From assembly GCF_029946515.1 (NCBI RefSeq), contig NZ_JARZHH010000003.1, forward strand, positions 1 through 64,000: a stretch of DNA of 64,000 bases. The letters are read 5' to 3'. Under the pieces are notes generated by a model that saw only the letters and a program-made list of their open reading frames with translations, was not told the origin of the DNA and did no database searches. The DNA is from Polyangium sp. 6x1. Its GTDB lineage: Bacteria; Myxococcota_A; Polyangia; Polyangiales; Polyangiaceae. This document shows, piece after piece, positions 35,131 through 44,667 of this stretch (positions are counted from its first letter, which is position 1; each line of letters opens with the position of its first letter). The position numbers and the translations under genes are program-made.

Positions 35131-36626
35131 AAACACTCCGGCTTGATGCGGCGGATGCCCTTCGCGTCGATGGTGTACGGCGGGCTGCAGCCCTCCGCGC
35201 GGGGCGCCGCTTTTCCGCTCGTCGTCGTCGCCGCGCCCGTCGGCGCGCCCTTCGCCGTCGATCGCGTCGTCGCCGTCGGCGTCGGTGTCGCGACAATCGC
35301 GCTCGCGCTCGGCGCCGTCGTCTCCGCGGGCGCGGGCGCGACCGTGGGCTCGGGCGGCTTCGGAGGCGTGTTCGCCGTCGAAGGCGCGCTCGGGGGCGCG
35401 ACTGGCTGGATCCCCGTCACCGGCTCCTCGCGCCCTCGATCGAACCAGAGCAGCGCGGCGCCTCCGAGCGCGGCGATGAGCACGGCGGCCGCGAGGATCA
35501 CGACGTATCGTGGCAGCGCCACGGCTTGCGGCGCATGGGGCACCGAGATCCCCGAGACCTGCGAGGAGCGGGATCGCATGGCCGACGGCATGCTCGCCGC
35601 GTCCACGCTCCCGTCGTGCGACGACGGCAGCGGCGGCACGTCCGCGTCCGTCAGCGACGCGTGCTCGATCGTTTGCACCTCGCGCGCGCGCCGCTCGATC
35701 CCCTCGGGCGCCACCTTCGCGAGCCACTCGCCGACCTCCCACGCGGGGGCCGGCGGCACCGCTGCTTCGAGCGCCATCGCCATCTCCCGCGCGGTCTGGA
35801 AGCGATCGGCGGGATCACGCGCGAGCCCTCGCATCACCACCGCTTCGAGCTCGGGCGGCACGGCGACGCCGATCTGCTTCAGCGGCAGGATCTCGTTCAT
35901 CGTCACCTGCGCGATGATCGCGAGCTCGCTGTCGCCGTTGAACAGCCTGCGCACGGCGAGCATCTCCCAGAGCACGATGGCCGCGGCGAACACGTCGACG
36001 CGCCGGTCCACGCTGCTCCCGTGCCGGATCTGCTCCGGCGCCATGTACGCGTATTTGCCCTTGAGCTCGCCTTCGCGCGTCACCTGGGCGCGGCCCATCG
36101 CCTTCGCCACGCCGAAGTCGAGCACGCGCGTCGTGCCGTCGGCGCCGATGATCACGTTCTGCGGCGACACGTCGCGGTGCACGATCCCGAGCGGCGCGCC
36201 TCGCTCGTCGACCGCATCGTGCGCGGCGTGCAGCCCGTGCAGCACGCTCGCCATCACGCCCGACACGATCTTCAGCGGCGGCCGCGACCCGCCGCGCTCC
36301 ATGTTCTTGAGCACGCGCGCGAGGCTCTCGCCGTGCACGTAGTCCATCACGAGGAGCAGCTCGCCGCCCTCGGAGATCATGTCGAGGATCGGCACCACGT
36401 TCGGGTGCTTGATCCGCGCGGCGAGGCGCGCCTCGTCGAGGAACATCGAGCAGAACTCGGGGTTCTTCGCGAACTGCGGGTGCAGCCGCTTGATCGCGAC
36501 GGTCCGCGCGAAGCCCGACGGTCCGAGCAGCCGCCCGAAATGGACCGTGGCCATGCCTCCCGACGCGATCTCGCCGTAGAGGGCGTACCGACCGACCTTG
36601 CGCGCGCCCGCGTGCCCTCCTGCCAT
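35127..36626 (-). CDS. Hanks-type Ser/Thr protein kinase with extracytoplasmic Cys tail
   Basis: 499 residues. Kinase domain 12-285: Gly loop EIASGGMATVH, Lys in VAIKRLH, HRDVSPQN, DFGVAK and YAYMAPEQ intact. One membrane helix (about 372-393), then a Pro/Thr/Ala-rich stretch and a C-terminal motif with two Cys (EGCSPPYTID...KPECL). First gene of an operon with the PEGA-like and LamG genes. Confidence 0.94.
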   Translation of the reverse strand: MAGGHAGARKVGRYALYGEIASGGMATVHFGRLLGPSGFARTVAIKRLHPQFAKNPEFCSMFLDEARLAARIKHPNVVPILDMISEGGELLLVMDYVHGESLARVLKNMERGGSRPPLKIVSGVMASVLHGLHAAHDAVDERGAPLGIVHRDVSPQNVIIGADGTTRVLDFGVAKAMGRAQVTREGELKGKYAYMAPEQIRHGSSVDRRVDVFAAAIVLWEMLAVRRLFNGDSELAIIAQVTMNEILPLKQIGVAVPPELEAVVMRGLARDPADRFQTAREMAMALEAAVPPAPAWEVGEWLAKVAPEGIERRAREVQTIEHASLTDADVPPLPSSHDGSVDAASMPSAMRSRSSQVSGISVPHAPQAVALPRYVVILAAAVLIAALGGAALLWFDRGREEPVTGIQPVAPPSAPSTANTPPKPPEPTVAPAPAETTAPSASAIVATPTPTATTRSTAKGAPTGAATTTSGKAAPRAEGCSPPYTIDAKGIRRIKPECL

Positions 36627-36674
36627 GGAGCCTGCGGCACTCTAACAGACCGCGCCCTCACGCGGCCACTTCTC

Positions 36675-39600
36675 TTACCCGCCCTTCTTTTGCCGTGCCT
36701 TCCAGGCCCAGAACGCCTTCGAGCTCGCGCCGCGCTTGCCCTTCGCCGTCGTCCCGCGGGCCTTCTTCTTCGGGGCCTCGTCGAGCGTCACGAACCGCGT
36801 GGGCGCCCCGCCGCCGTGCGTTTGTCCTTCCTCGGTCAGCGACACCCGCTGAAACTCGATCCACTCCCCGCCCTTCTGGAACGAGTCGGACCGTACCTCG
36901 CAGAGCCCCGCGCGCACGAGCCCGTTCACGAGGTGCTCGAACGACCGCCGATCGAGCGACTCGCCGAACGTCTCGCGGTGGAGCCTTCCCATCGGCTGCC
37001 CGTCCTCGTCGGCGAGCGCGTCGAGGATCTTCTGGATCGCCGCCGTTTCGGCGCGGCTCGGCTCGCGGAACTTCCTCCCGACGCAGCCATCCGGCGCGCA
37101 CACGTCGCACACGCCGCAGGGCCTCCCGTCGTCCTCCTGGTCGCCGAAATGCCGGACCAGGTGAAGCATCCGGCAGCCGTGCCCTTCGGCGTACCGCGCC
37201 ATCTTGGCGAGGTCTTCCTGCTTGTGCTTGCGCTGCGCCACGTACTCGCCGAGGAAATCCTCGCTCCCCCTCCGGATCCCCCCGTCCGCGTCGAGGATTG
37301 CGCCGCCGCTGATCCACAGCTTTTCGAGCACCTTCTCGAACTTCTCCGGATCCGACTCCACCCGCGGGGCCAGCGCCTCCTTCGTCTGCGGCCGCGGCCC
37401 GAGCGTCGCGAACAGCGCCGAAAGCAGCGCCGGCTCCGGGTAATCGCGCTCGAAGAAAAACTCGTGCGTCCGTCGATCCGTGAACGAATGCATCAGGATC
37501 GCCCTCGAAGGCAGCCCATCCCGCCCGGCGCGCCCGATCTCCTGGTAATACGCCTCCACGCTCCCGGGCAGCGCCAGGTGGACCACGGTCCGCACATTCG
37601 ATTTGTCCACCCCCATTCCGAACGCGATCGTCGCCACCACCACGTTGAGCTCCCCCGACAGAAACGCCGACTGAATCCGATCCCGCGTCCCCGTCTCCAT
37701 CCCGGCGTGATACGCCGCCGCCCCCAGCTCCGACAGCTCCCGCGCCGTCTCCTCCGCGTGCTTTCGCGTCGGCGCATACACGATCGCGGGCCGCCGATCC
37801 TTCGGCGCCAAGAGCTTCTTCACCGCATCCGCCCTCGCTGCTGGCGAAAGCTCCACCACCTCGATCCCGATGTTCGTCCGGCGAAACCCGTGAATGAACC
37901 GCGCCGCCTCGGAGAGCCCGAGCTCCCGCGCGATATCGTCCTGCACCATCGGCGTCGCGGTCGCCGTCAGCGCCACGACCGGCGCCGGCCGGAGCGAGGG
38001 CAACCGCTGCCCGAGCATCCGATACTCCGGCCGAAAATCATGTCCCCAATGGGAAATGCAATGCGCCTCGTCCACCGCGACCAGCGTCGGCTTCCGCTTC
38101 GCGAGCATCTCGGGAAACCCCGGCACCCGCAGCCGCTCCGGCGCAACGAACAAAAAGTCTAACCGTCCCGCCAGATACTCCGCGCAAGCCGCCCGCGAGC
38201 TCAGCCGATCGCGCCCCGAATGAATCCGCTCCGCGGCAAACCCCTGCGCCCGGAGCTTCCCCACCTGATCTTCCATCAAAGCAATGAGGGGACTCACAAC
38301 CAACGTCGTCCCCCGCCGCGCGATCCCCGGCAACTGATAACAAAGCGACTTCCCGGCCCCCGTCGGCATCACCAAAAGCACATCCTGCCCCTCGGTCACG
38401 GCCCGACAAACCGCCTCCTGATAAGGCCGAAACCCGGGAAAACCAAATCGCTCCCGTAAAATCTCCCCCAGCGACGCGCCCGCGCGCACCTCCCGCCGCT
38501 CCGCCATCGGCAGCTCGACCTGCCGATTCACACCCCGCGTTTGTTCTGCCATACCATTCACCACCCCCGCCGACGCGAACGCCGCCCCCTTCGACTCGAC
38601 CTTCCCCTTCTTCGCCCCCTCCTTCTCCTTCCGAGGACTCTTCGCGCGCGACGCACGTGGTTCGAGGCCTGCGGGCGTCGTGGCTTTGGAGGGCCGGGGC
38701 GGTGGGTCCTGTTGTTTGAGGGCCCGCTTTGCGGGCCCGAGTTCGGGGGAACCGCCCCGGCCCTCCAAAGCCACGGCGCCCGCGGGCCGATCGTCCCCAT
38801 CCTGCACCGCGCCCACCACGTACTTCACATACGCTTCAATCCCCCGCATGAACGTCTTCAAATCCCCCTCACCGCGCGACAACCTCGCCAATCGCGCCTC
38901 CCATTCCCCGGTCATCGCGGCGCTCTTCACGTGCGGATGAACCGCCTCCACCAGCAGCATTCCCTTGTCCGTCGCCGCCAGGCTCTTCCCCATCCGGACC
39001 ACGTATTCTCGCTTGATCAGCGTCTCGATGATCGCCGCCCGCGTCGCCGGCGTCCCGAGCCCCGTGTCCTTCATCGCGTCCGACAGCTCTTTCTCCTCCA
39101 CCGTCTTTCCGGCCGTCTCCATCCCCGTCAAGAGCGTCGCCTCCGTGAACCGGCTCGGCGGCTTCGTCGTCTTTTTCTCCGCTTTGGCGCCCACGACCCG
39201 CGCCTTTTTTCCTTCCGCGAGCCCCCGCGGCAGCTTTTGCGCTTCCGCCTCCTCCTCGGCCCCCGCCCCCTCGGCGTCGCCCTTCTTTCGTTTTTTCGGC
39301 CCTTCTTTCGTACCGGCTCCCCCGAGGTCCAGCACCTTCCAGCCCACCTGCTCGACGACCGTCCCCGCCGATCGGAATCGATCCACCGCTTCGGCCGACG
39401 TCACCTCGGTGATCACCGTCGTCGTCCGCTCGATCAGATCATCGTGCCACGCCGCGAGCAGCCGCCGACAAACCAGATCGTAAAGCTTTTGCTCCTCCGT
39501 CGACAGCGATTTGCCCCCGGCCGTCGTCGTCGGCACGATCGCGTGGTGGTCGGTCACCTTCGTGTCGTCCACGAATCGCCGCCCGAGCGCCCTTTGCCCC

Positions 39601-40682
39601 GTCCCCGGCGCAAGGAGCCCCTGGTAGTTCCCCTCGATCGCCTTCACCACCGCGGGCAGCGTCTGCGCCACGTCCGTCGACAGATGCCGGCTGTCCGTGC
39701 GTGGATAGCTGATCAGCTTGTGCCGCTCGTAGAGCGCCTGCGCCAGATCGAGCGTCCGTTGCGCGCTCCACCCGAACAGCCGGTTCGCGTGCCGTTGCAG
39801 CTCCGTCAGATCGTACAGCAATGGCGGCGGGATCCGTCGCGTCTCCGCCGACACCTTCGTGATCACCGCTCGTCCCGTGCTCACCCGCCGCGTGATCCGG
39901 CTTGCCTCTTCCCCGTCCGGGGGCAGCCGCCGCGGTTTTTCCGGGCCGCCCGGTTTTTCCGGGACGTCGAGCAAGATCCCCTCGTATCGACTGTCCGGCC
40001 CGTCCGGCGCACCTTCCGGCGCGAACGTCGCCCGCACTTCGAGGTAGTCCTCCGGCACGAACGACCGGATCGCTTGCTCTCGCTCGACCACCATCGCGAG
40101 CGTCGGCGTCTGCACCCGCCCGACCGACAGATCGTGCCCGAGCGACAGCGAGTAGGCCCGTGACAGGTTCATCCCGACGAGCCAGTCGGCTCGGCTCCGA
40201 CCGCGCGCCGCGTCCGCCAGCGGGTCGTAGTCCCGCGCGTCCCGCAGCTTCCGGAAGCCGGCGCGGATCGCGTCCGGCGTCAGCGACGAGATCCAGAGCC
40301 TCCGCACCGGCTTCTTGCAGCCCGCGGCGTCGTGGATGTAGCGGAAGATCAGCTCGCCTTCTCGCCCCGCGTCCGTCGCGCAGACCACCCACTCCACGTC
40401 CGCGCGGTTCAGGATCTTCTTCACGACCTCGAACTGCTTGCGCGTCTCTTCCAGCACCGAGAGCGGCCAGGTCGGCGGCAGCATCGGCAGTGTGCGCAGG
40501 TCCCAGCGCTTCCAGGCCGGGTCCATCTGGTGCGGCTGCGCCAGCGCCACGAGGTGACCGATCGCCCAGGTCACCACGTAGCCGCCGCCTTCGAGCGCGC
40601 CGTCGCTCGCCTTCGTCGCGCCGAGCACGTGGGCGATGTCTCGGGCCACGGACGGCTTTTCGGCGACGACGGCGATGGTCAT
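36675..40682 (-). CDS. Topoisomerase III-RecQ helicase fusion
   Basis: 1335 residues from ATG 40682, with GGGGGG upstream; an in-frame TTG at 40688 is possible. 1-620 is DNA topoisomerase III: TOPRIM start MTIAVVAEKPS, acidic DAGREGE (104-110), active-site Tyr326 in SYPRTDS and DHHAIVPT. About 625-735 is a Lys/Pro/Ala-rich linker. About 740-1335 is RecQ: Walker A MPTGAGKS (772-779), DEAHCISHWGHDFRPEY, GRAGRDG, a RecQ zinc motif (C...CGVCDVC) and a winged-helix-like region; no HRDC domain. It would unwind and decatenate DNA junctions (double Holliday-type), the task done by separate RecQ and Top3 proteins elsewhere. No frameshift. Confidence 0.93.
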   Translation of the reverse strand: MTIAVVAEKPSVARDIAHVLGATKASDGALEGGGYVVTWAIGHLVALAQPHQMDPAWKRWDLRTLPMLPPTWPLSVLEETRKQFEVVKKILNRADVEWVVCATDAGREGELIFRYIHDAAGCKKPVRRLWISSLTPDAIRAGFRKLRDARDYDPLADAARGRSRADWLVGMNLSRAYSLSLGHDLSVGRVQTPTLAMVVEREQAIRSFVPEDYLEVRATFAPEGAPDGPDSRYEGILLDVPEKPGGPEKPRRLPPDGEEASRITRRVSTGRAVITKVSAETRRIPPPLLYDLTELQRHANRLFGWSAQRTLDLAQALYERHKLISYPRTDSRHLSTDVAQTLPAVVKAIEGNYQGLLAPGTGQRALGRRFVDDTKVTDHHAIVPTTTAGGKSLSTEEQKLYDLVCRRLLAAWHDDLIERTTTVITEVTSAEAVDRFRSAGTVVEQVGWKVLDLGGAGTKEGPKKRKKGDAEGAGAEEEAEAQKLPRGLAEGKKARVVGAKAEKKTTKPPSRFTEATLLTGMETAGKTVEEKELSDAMKDTGLGTPATRAAIIETLIKREYVVRMGKSLAATDKGMLLVEAVHPHVKSAAMTGEWEARLARLSRGEGDLKTFMRGIEAYVKYVVGAVQDGDDRPAGAVALEGRGGSPELGPAKRALKQQDPPPRPSKATTPAGLEPRASRAKSPRKEKEGAKKGKVESKGAAFASAGVVNGMAEQTRGVNRQVELPMAERREVRAGASLGEILRERFGFPGFRPYQEAVCRAVTEGQDVLLVMPTGAGKSLCYQLPGIARRGTTLVVSPLIALMEDQVGKLRAQGFAAERIHSGRDRLSSRAACAEYLAGRLDFLFVAPERLRVPGFPEMLAKRKPTLVAVDEAHCISHWGHDFRPEYRMLGQRLPSLRPAPVVALTATATPMVQDDIARELGLSEAARFIHGFRRTNIGIEVVELSPAARADAVKKLLAPKDRRPAIVYAPTRKHAEETARELSELGAAAYHAGMETGTRDRIQSAFLSGELNVVVATIAFGMGVDKSNVRTVVHLALPGSVEAYYQEIGRAGRDGLPSRAILMHSFTDRRTHEFFFERDYPEPALLSALFATLGPRPQTKEALAPRVESDPEKFEKVLEKLWISGGAILDADGGIRRGSEDFLGEYVAQRKHKQEDLAKMARYAEGHGCRMLHLVRHFGDQEDDGRPCGVCDVCAPDGCVGRKFREPSRAETAAIQKILDALADEDGQPMGRLHRETFGESLDRRSFEHLVNGLVRAGLCEVRSDSFQKGGEWIEFQRVSLTEEGQTHGGGAPTRFVTLDEAPKKKARGTTAKGKRGASSKAFWAWKARQKKGG
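38671..38783. repeat. Nested 113-bp inverted repeat in the TopoIII-RecQ linker
   Basis: Outer arms 38671-38703 and 38751-38783 pair over 33 bp with one mismatch (the innermost 24 bp, 38680-38703 with 38751-38774, are perfect). Inside is a second perfect 8-bp hairpin GGGCCCGC-TTT-GCGGGCCC (38720-38738). It encodes about residues 634-671, in frame. It looks like a small palindromic (MITE/REP-like) insertion tolerated in flexible linker DNA. Confidence 0.8.
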
Positions 40683-40766
40683 GGGCAAAGCCCCCCGACT
40701 TGGGGGCGGCGCATCATGACAAAGGGCGCGGGGATGGGCAATCCATGCCGCGCCGGCCTGTGCGCT

Positions 40767-41480
40767 TCAGGGCGCGGGCGCTTCGCAGCGGGGCAGGGGA
40801 GGTTCGGCCGGGAACGACGTGTTCGTCTCTCTGCACACCGGCGCCGGGTTCGTGGTGGGCGGCTTCGCCAGCGCCCCGTCGCAGGGCGCGTTCGCTCGGT
40901 CGCTCGGGTGCCGCGCCAGCGTATCGCAGGCGAACGTCGTCGTGCGCCGCGCGTGCGTGAGCGCGTCCTCGACCGTGCGCAGCGCGCTGGCTGCATACGC
41001 GAGCTGCTTTTGATCTCCGGGCGGCGAACGCTCGAGCTCGCTGCAAGCCTGGAACGCTTCGTACTCCATCAAGAATGCCGTCTGGGCCATCCGATCCACG
41101 ATGCGGATCCAGTCCTTGTGCTCCTTCGGCGTCGCGCGGAGCAGCACCTCCAGCATCTCGAGCTCCTTCCGGAGCGGCAGCCCCCTGCAACCTCGTCGCG
41201 ACATCTCCCCCATTATTTGTGCCCCACGTGACAGCGTGCGCGCACCACCTGCTTCCGATGGTTTCGGACACACAGCCCTCGTCGCTCGCAAGAAGGTGTC
41301 GACTTCCGGGGGCGTGGTCTTTGCATTTTCCTGATCGAAGGAGGAGATCCAATCCGTGGCGGTGCCGAGCGGCGGGCCTTCCGGCGGTGGCGTCGTCGGC
41401 CGTGTCGGCGCGCATCCGACGAGCAAGCATGCGAGGACACATGCGATCGTTCGGGTCAACGCGGAATTCGTGCGCACCAT
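40767..41480 (-). CDS. Hypothetical lipoprotein
   Basis: 237 residues from ATG 41480 with CAGGGA upstream; longer readings are not signal-bearing. Lipobox LVGC (Cys22). Helical, eight or so Cys in the mature part. Not recognised. It lies 84 bases upstream of the TopoIII-RecQ gene on the same strand. Confidence 0.7.
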   Translation of the reverse strand: MVRTNSALTRTIACVLACLLVGCAPTRPTTPPPEGPPLGTATDWISSFDQENAKTTPPEVDTFLRATRAVCPKPSEAGGARTLSRGAQIMGEMSRRGCRGLPLRKELEMLEVLLRATPKEHKDWIRIVDRMAQTAFLMEYEAFQACSELERSPPGDQKQLAYAASALRTVEDALTHARRTTTFACDTLARHPSDRANAPCDGALAKPPTTNPAPVCRETNTSFPAEPPLPRCEAPAP

Positions 41481-41655
41481 GTCCCTGCTCGTACACTTAC
41501 CGCCGCGTACCCTTGGACAGATGTCAGCAATAGCCCGACGTTGGGGACGATGGACCGTCGTCGTCGACAGGTCTATCGTTCGTTCTCGACGGGCGGCTTT
41601 GGGGGCGCGTCGCGACTCGTTCCGGCGCAGCCATCCAGCATGGAAAGAGGCTTCG

Positions 41656-42942
41656 ATGAGCAGCATTGGCATCGTGGGAGCCGGCATCGCGGGCTTGCAG
41701 CTCGGATTGTACCTCCGGAGGCACGGCATCCCCTGCACCCTTCATACCGACCGATCGGCGGACGAGCTCCGCGCCTCGCGTCTTCCGAGCACCGCGGCGC
41801 TGCTCGGGTCCACCCGCGCGCGCGATCGCGAGCTCGGCATCAACCATTGGGATGACGACGCGTTCGGATGTTTTCACGTCGACGTGCGTATCAAAGGATT
41901 GCCGGAGCTCTCCTTGCGGGGCCGGGTCGATCCTCCCGCGCTTTTCATCGACATGCGCCTCTACCTGCCCCGCCTGCTCGAGGATTTCGAGGCGCGCGGC
42001 GGCCGCGTCGTCCGCTCCGGCCTCCTCGATGCGTCGGACGTCGAGCGCCTCGGCGAACAACATGACCTCGTGGTCGTCGCGAGCGGCCGGGGCGAGCTCG
42101 GCACGATGTTCCCGCGGGACTTGCATCGTTCTCCCTGGCTCGAACCGCAGCGCCGCCTTTTCGCGGGCCTCTTTCGGGGCATCGATTTCCCCGAGGAGCT
42201 CGGCTTGCTCTTCCAGATCGTCCCGGGGCACGGGGAGATATTCGAGAGCCAGCTCCTCACGGCGGAGGGGCCCGTCAGTTGCCTCCTCTTCGAGGCCATC
42301 CCCGGCGGCGCGCTCGACGCCGTCACGCGTGTCCCCTGCGACGACGATCCGCACGTGGTCGAGAGCCTCGTGCTCGATTTGCTGGCGGCGAACGCGCCGA
42401 GCGCCCATGCCCGCGTCGATCGGCAGATGTTTCACCTGACGAACCCGACCGATTGCATGCAGGCCGCGATCGTCCCGACGGCGCGGCGCGCGTACGTCGA
42501 GCTCGGCGAGGGCCGCTACGCCGTCGCGGTCGGGGATGCCTTTGCGACGCACGATCCCGTGCTCTGGCAAGGCGCGAACGCGGCCTCGCGCGGGGCGTGG
42601 GCGCTCGGTGAGGCGATCGTCCAGGCGCTCGCCGCGGGTCGTCCGTTCGATCGTCGGTTCTGCGACGGCGTGGACGAGCGGCTCTGGTCGCTCATCGGCC
42701 CTTCGATGGAGTGGACGAACGCCTTCCTTTCGCCGCCGCCGCCGCACGCGATGGCGATCTTCTCGGCGGCGTCGCGGGATCAGGGCATCGCGGACGCGTT
42801 CGTCTCGAACTTCGACGACCCCGCCTTGCAATGGCGGATCTTCCGCGGCCCCGAGGGCGTCGACGCGTTCCTCGAAGGTTTTCGACGCGCGAAGGCCCCG
42901 CGGCCGAGCGGCGCCGTCACGGCGGCTCCTGCATCGGTCTAG
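41656..42942 (+). CDS. Styrene-monooxygenase-like FAD-dependent oxygenase (StyA type)
   Basis: 428 residues from ATG 41656, with GGAAAGAGG upstream. The N-terminus GIVGAGIAGLQLGLYL is an FAD-binding Rossmann loop as in StyA; the next residues (LHTDRSADELRASRLPST) follow the StyA pattern. About 290-310 has a second FAD-contact GDAFATHDPV. StyA enzymes need a StyB flavin reductase; none is adjacent. Likely epoxidises an alkene or indole-like substrate, or is a divergent relative. Confidence 0.83.
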   Translation: MSSIGIVGAGIAGLQLGLYLRRHGIPCTLHTDRSADELRASRLPSTAALLGSTRARDRELGINHWDDDAFGCFHVDVRIKGLPELSLRGRVDPPALFIDMRLYLPRLLEDFEARGGRVVRSGLLDASDVERLGEQHDLVVVASGRGELGTMFPRDLHRSPWLEPQRRLFAGLFRGIDFPEELGLLFQIVPGHGEIFESQLLTAEGPVSCLLFEAIPGGALDAVTRVPCDDDPHVVESLVLDLLAANAPSAHARVDRQMFHLTNPTDCMQAAIVPTARRAYVELGEGRYAVAVGDAFATHDPVLWQGANAASRGAWALGEAIVQALAAGRPFDRRFCDGVDERLWSLIGPSMEWTNAFLSPPPPHAMAIFSAASRDQGIADAFVSNFDDPALQWRIFRGPEGVDAFLEGFRRAKAPRPSGAVTAAPASV

Positions 42943-42979
42943 GCGGAACACCTCGGGTGTGTGGTAGGCTGCGCGCCCC

Positions 42980-43696
42980 ATGCGGCGCCGCCTCGAACGA
43001 GTCCTCTTGCTCCTCGGGCTGCTCGCCCTTCCGCTCGTGGTCCTGCGCGTGCCGGCCGTGCACCGCGCGCTCATCTCGCTCGTGGGGTTCATGCGCGAGG
43101 CGGGCGCGGCCGGCGCGCTCGTGTTCCTCGGCGTCGAGGTCTTCGCCCTCGCGGTCACCACGCCCCTCTGGGTCATGTCGGGCCTCGCGGGGTACGCGTA
43201 CGGCTTCGGCAAGGGGCTCTTGATCGCGTGGCCGGGCGTCACCTTCGCCGCCTGCGCCTGCTTCCTCCTCGGCCGCGTATCGATCGGCAAGTTCCTCTCG
43301 GCGCGCGCGGGCGAGACCCATTTCTGGCGCGCCGTCGAGCGCGCCATCCGTGCCGACGGCTTCAAGATCACCTTCCTTTTGCGCGTCACCTTCGTCTTCC
43401 CGCAGAACTTCGGGACGTACATGCTCTCGGCCACGCCGCTGCCGCTCCGTGATTTCGCGGCGGCCTCGTTCCTCGGCCTCTTGCCGGCCACGCTCTTTCA
43501 CGTCTACGTCGGCGCGAGCGTCGAGAGCGCGGCCGCGCTGCTCTCGGGCGAGGCCAAGGCGCCTGGATCGCTCGGCTGGGTGACGCTCGCGCTCGGGTTC
43601 GTCGTGACGCTCGGCGCGCTCGTCGTCACCTCGCGGATCGCGCGCCGCTCGCTGGACAAAGCGCTCGCCGCTCCCTCGCCGGCGGCGGAGCCCTGA
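42980..43696 (+). CDS. TVP38/TMEM64 (DedA-like VTT) membrane protein
   Basis: 238 residues with about six hydrophobic segments. The VTT-domain core is visible: SGLAGYAYGFGKGLL...FLLGR and, later, LLRVTFVFPQNFGTYMLS. Likely an integral membrane lipid- or small-molecule transporter. 37 nt after the oxygenase stop and joined by TGATG to the next gene, so part of one operon. Confidence 0.85.
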   Translation: MRRRLERVLLLLGLLALPLVVLRVPAVHRALISLVGFMREAGAAGALVFLGVEVFALAVTTPLWVMSGLAGYAYGFGKGLLIAWPGVTFAACACFLLGRVSIGKFLSARAGETHFWRAVERAIRADGFKITFLLRVTFVFPQNFGTYMLSATPLPLRDFAAASFLGLLPATLFHVYVGASVESAAALLSGEAKAPGSLGWVTLALGFVVTLGALVVTSRIARRSLDKALAAPSPAAEP

Positions 43697-44667
43697 TGGC
43701 GGCCCGGAAAAACACCTTCGACGACAAACTCGCTCGCATTCGCGCGCTCGCCCATGCCGAGCCTCCGTCGGCCTCTGCGCCAGAGCTCGGCCGATTCCTC
43801 GCCGACCCGACCCCGTTCCTCGTGGGGGAGGCGGCGAAGGTCGCTGCGGATCTCGAGCTCCGCGTGCTCGTGGCCGACCTCGTCGCGGCCTTCGAGCGGC
43901 TCCTCGGCATGCCCGCGATGGCCGATCGCGGCTGCCACGCGAAACAGAAGGTCTTGGAGGCGCTGATCACGCTCGAAGCGGATGCGTGGGACACGTATCG
44001 AAGAGGCCTCCGGTACGTGCAGATGGAGGTCACCGTGGGCCCGCCCGTCGATACGGCGGGGCTCGTCCGCGGCCTGTCGGCGCATGCGCTCGTCCGGACG
44101 AACTTCCCGCGGGCCGCGCTCGAAGTAGCTCCGCTCCTGTTCGACGAAATGCCCGAGGCCCGCGTCGCCGCGGCCGAGGCGCTCCGGGACACGTGCGAGG
44201 TCGTCTGCGCGGCCGTGCTCCACACCCGCGTGATCGTGGGGGACGCCGAGCCCGACGTGCTCGGCGCGTGTTATCGAGGAATGCTCGCGCTCGAGCCGCG
44301 CCACTATTTGCCCGTCGTGGCGGCCGCGCTCGACGCGGGGGTCGAGGCGGCGGCGCTCGCGCTCGGCGAGTCGCGCTTGCCGGAGGCGCTTCCGGTCCTG
44401 AAAGAGGCCGTCTCGCGCGCGGACGAAGAGCTCGCGAAGACCGTGCTCCTCGGCGTGGCCCTCCTCCGCACCGACGAGGCCTTGACGTATTTGCTGGACC
44501 TGCTCGCCGAGGCCGCGGAGGGCCGCGCGATCGCCGTGATCCAGGCGCTCTCGCTCCACCGGCACGATACGCGGCTCGCGTCGCGCGTGGGCGAGATCGT
44601 ATCCGCTCGCAAATCGCGAAAGCTCGCGCGTGTTTTCGCGGAGCGGTTTGGCCCAAGCGAAGGTTGA
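43696..44667 (+). CDS. HEAT-repeat-like protein
   Basis: 323 residues, no signal peptide. Repeated helix pairs rich in Ala/Leu/Glu in the style of HEAT/armadillo repeats, at about 130-300 (for example EARVAAAEALRDTCE and LPEALPVLKEAVSRADEELAKTVLLGV). A scaffold with no catalytic motif. ATG overlaps the preceding stop by 1 nt (TGATG). Confidence 0.78.
   Translation: MAARKNTFDDKLARIRALAHAEPPSASAPELGRFLADPTPFLVGEAAKVAADLELRVLVADLVAAFERLLGMPAMADRGCHAKQKVLEALITLEADAWDTYRRGLRYVQMEVTVGPPVDTAGLVRGLSAHALVRTNFPRAALEVAPLLFDEMPEARVAAAEALRDTCEVVCAAVLHTRVIVGDAEPDVLGACYRGMLALEPRHYLPVVAAALDAGVEAAALALGESRLPEALPVLKEAVSRADEELAKTVLLGVALLRTDEALTYLLDLLAEAAEGRAIAVIQALSLHRHDTRLASRVGEIVSARKSRKLARVFAERFGPSEG

Noticed and set aside
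34644-38162. Forward-strand frame of 1172 residues
   Set aside because: Spans the reverse-strand PEGA, kinase and TopoIII-RecQ genes in antisense and is almost pure Arg/Pro/His/Leu; an artefact of few stops in high-GC DNA.
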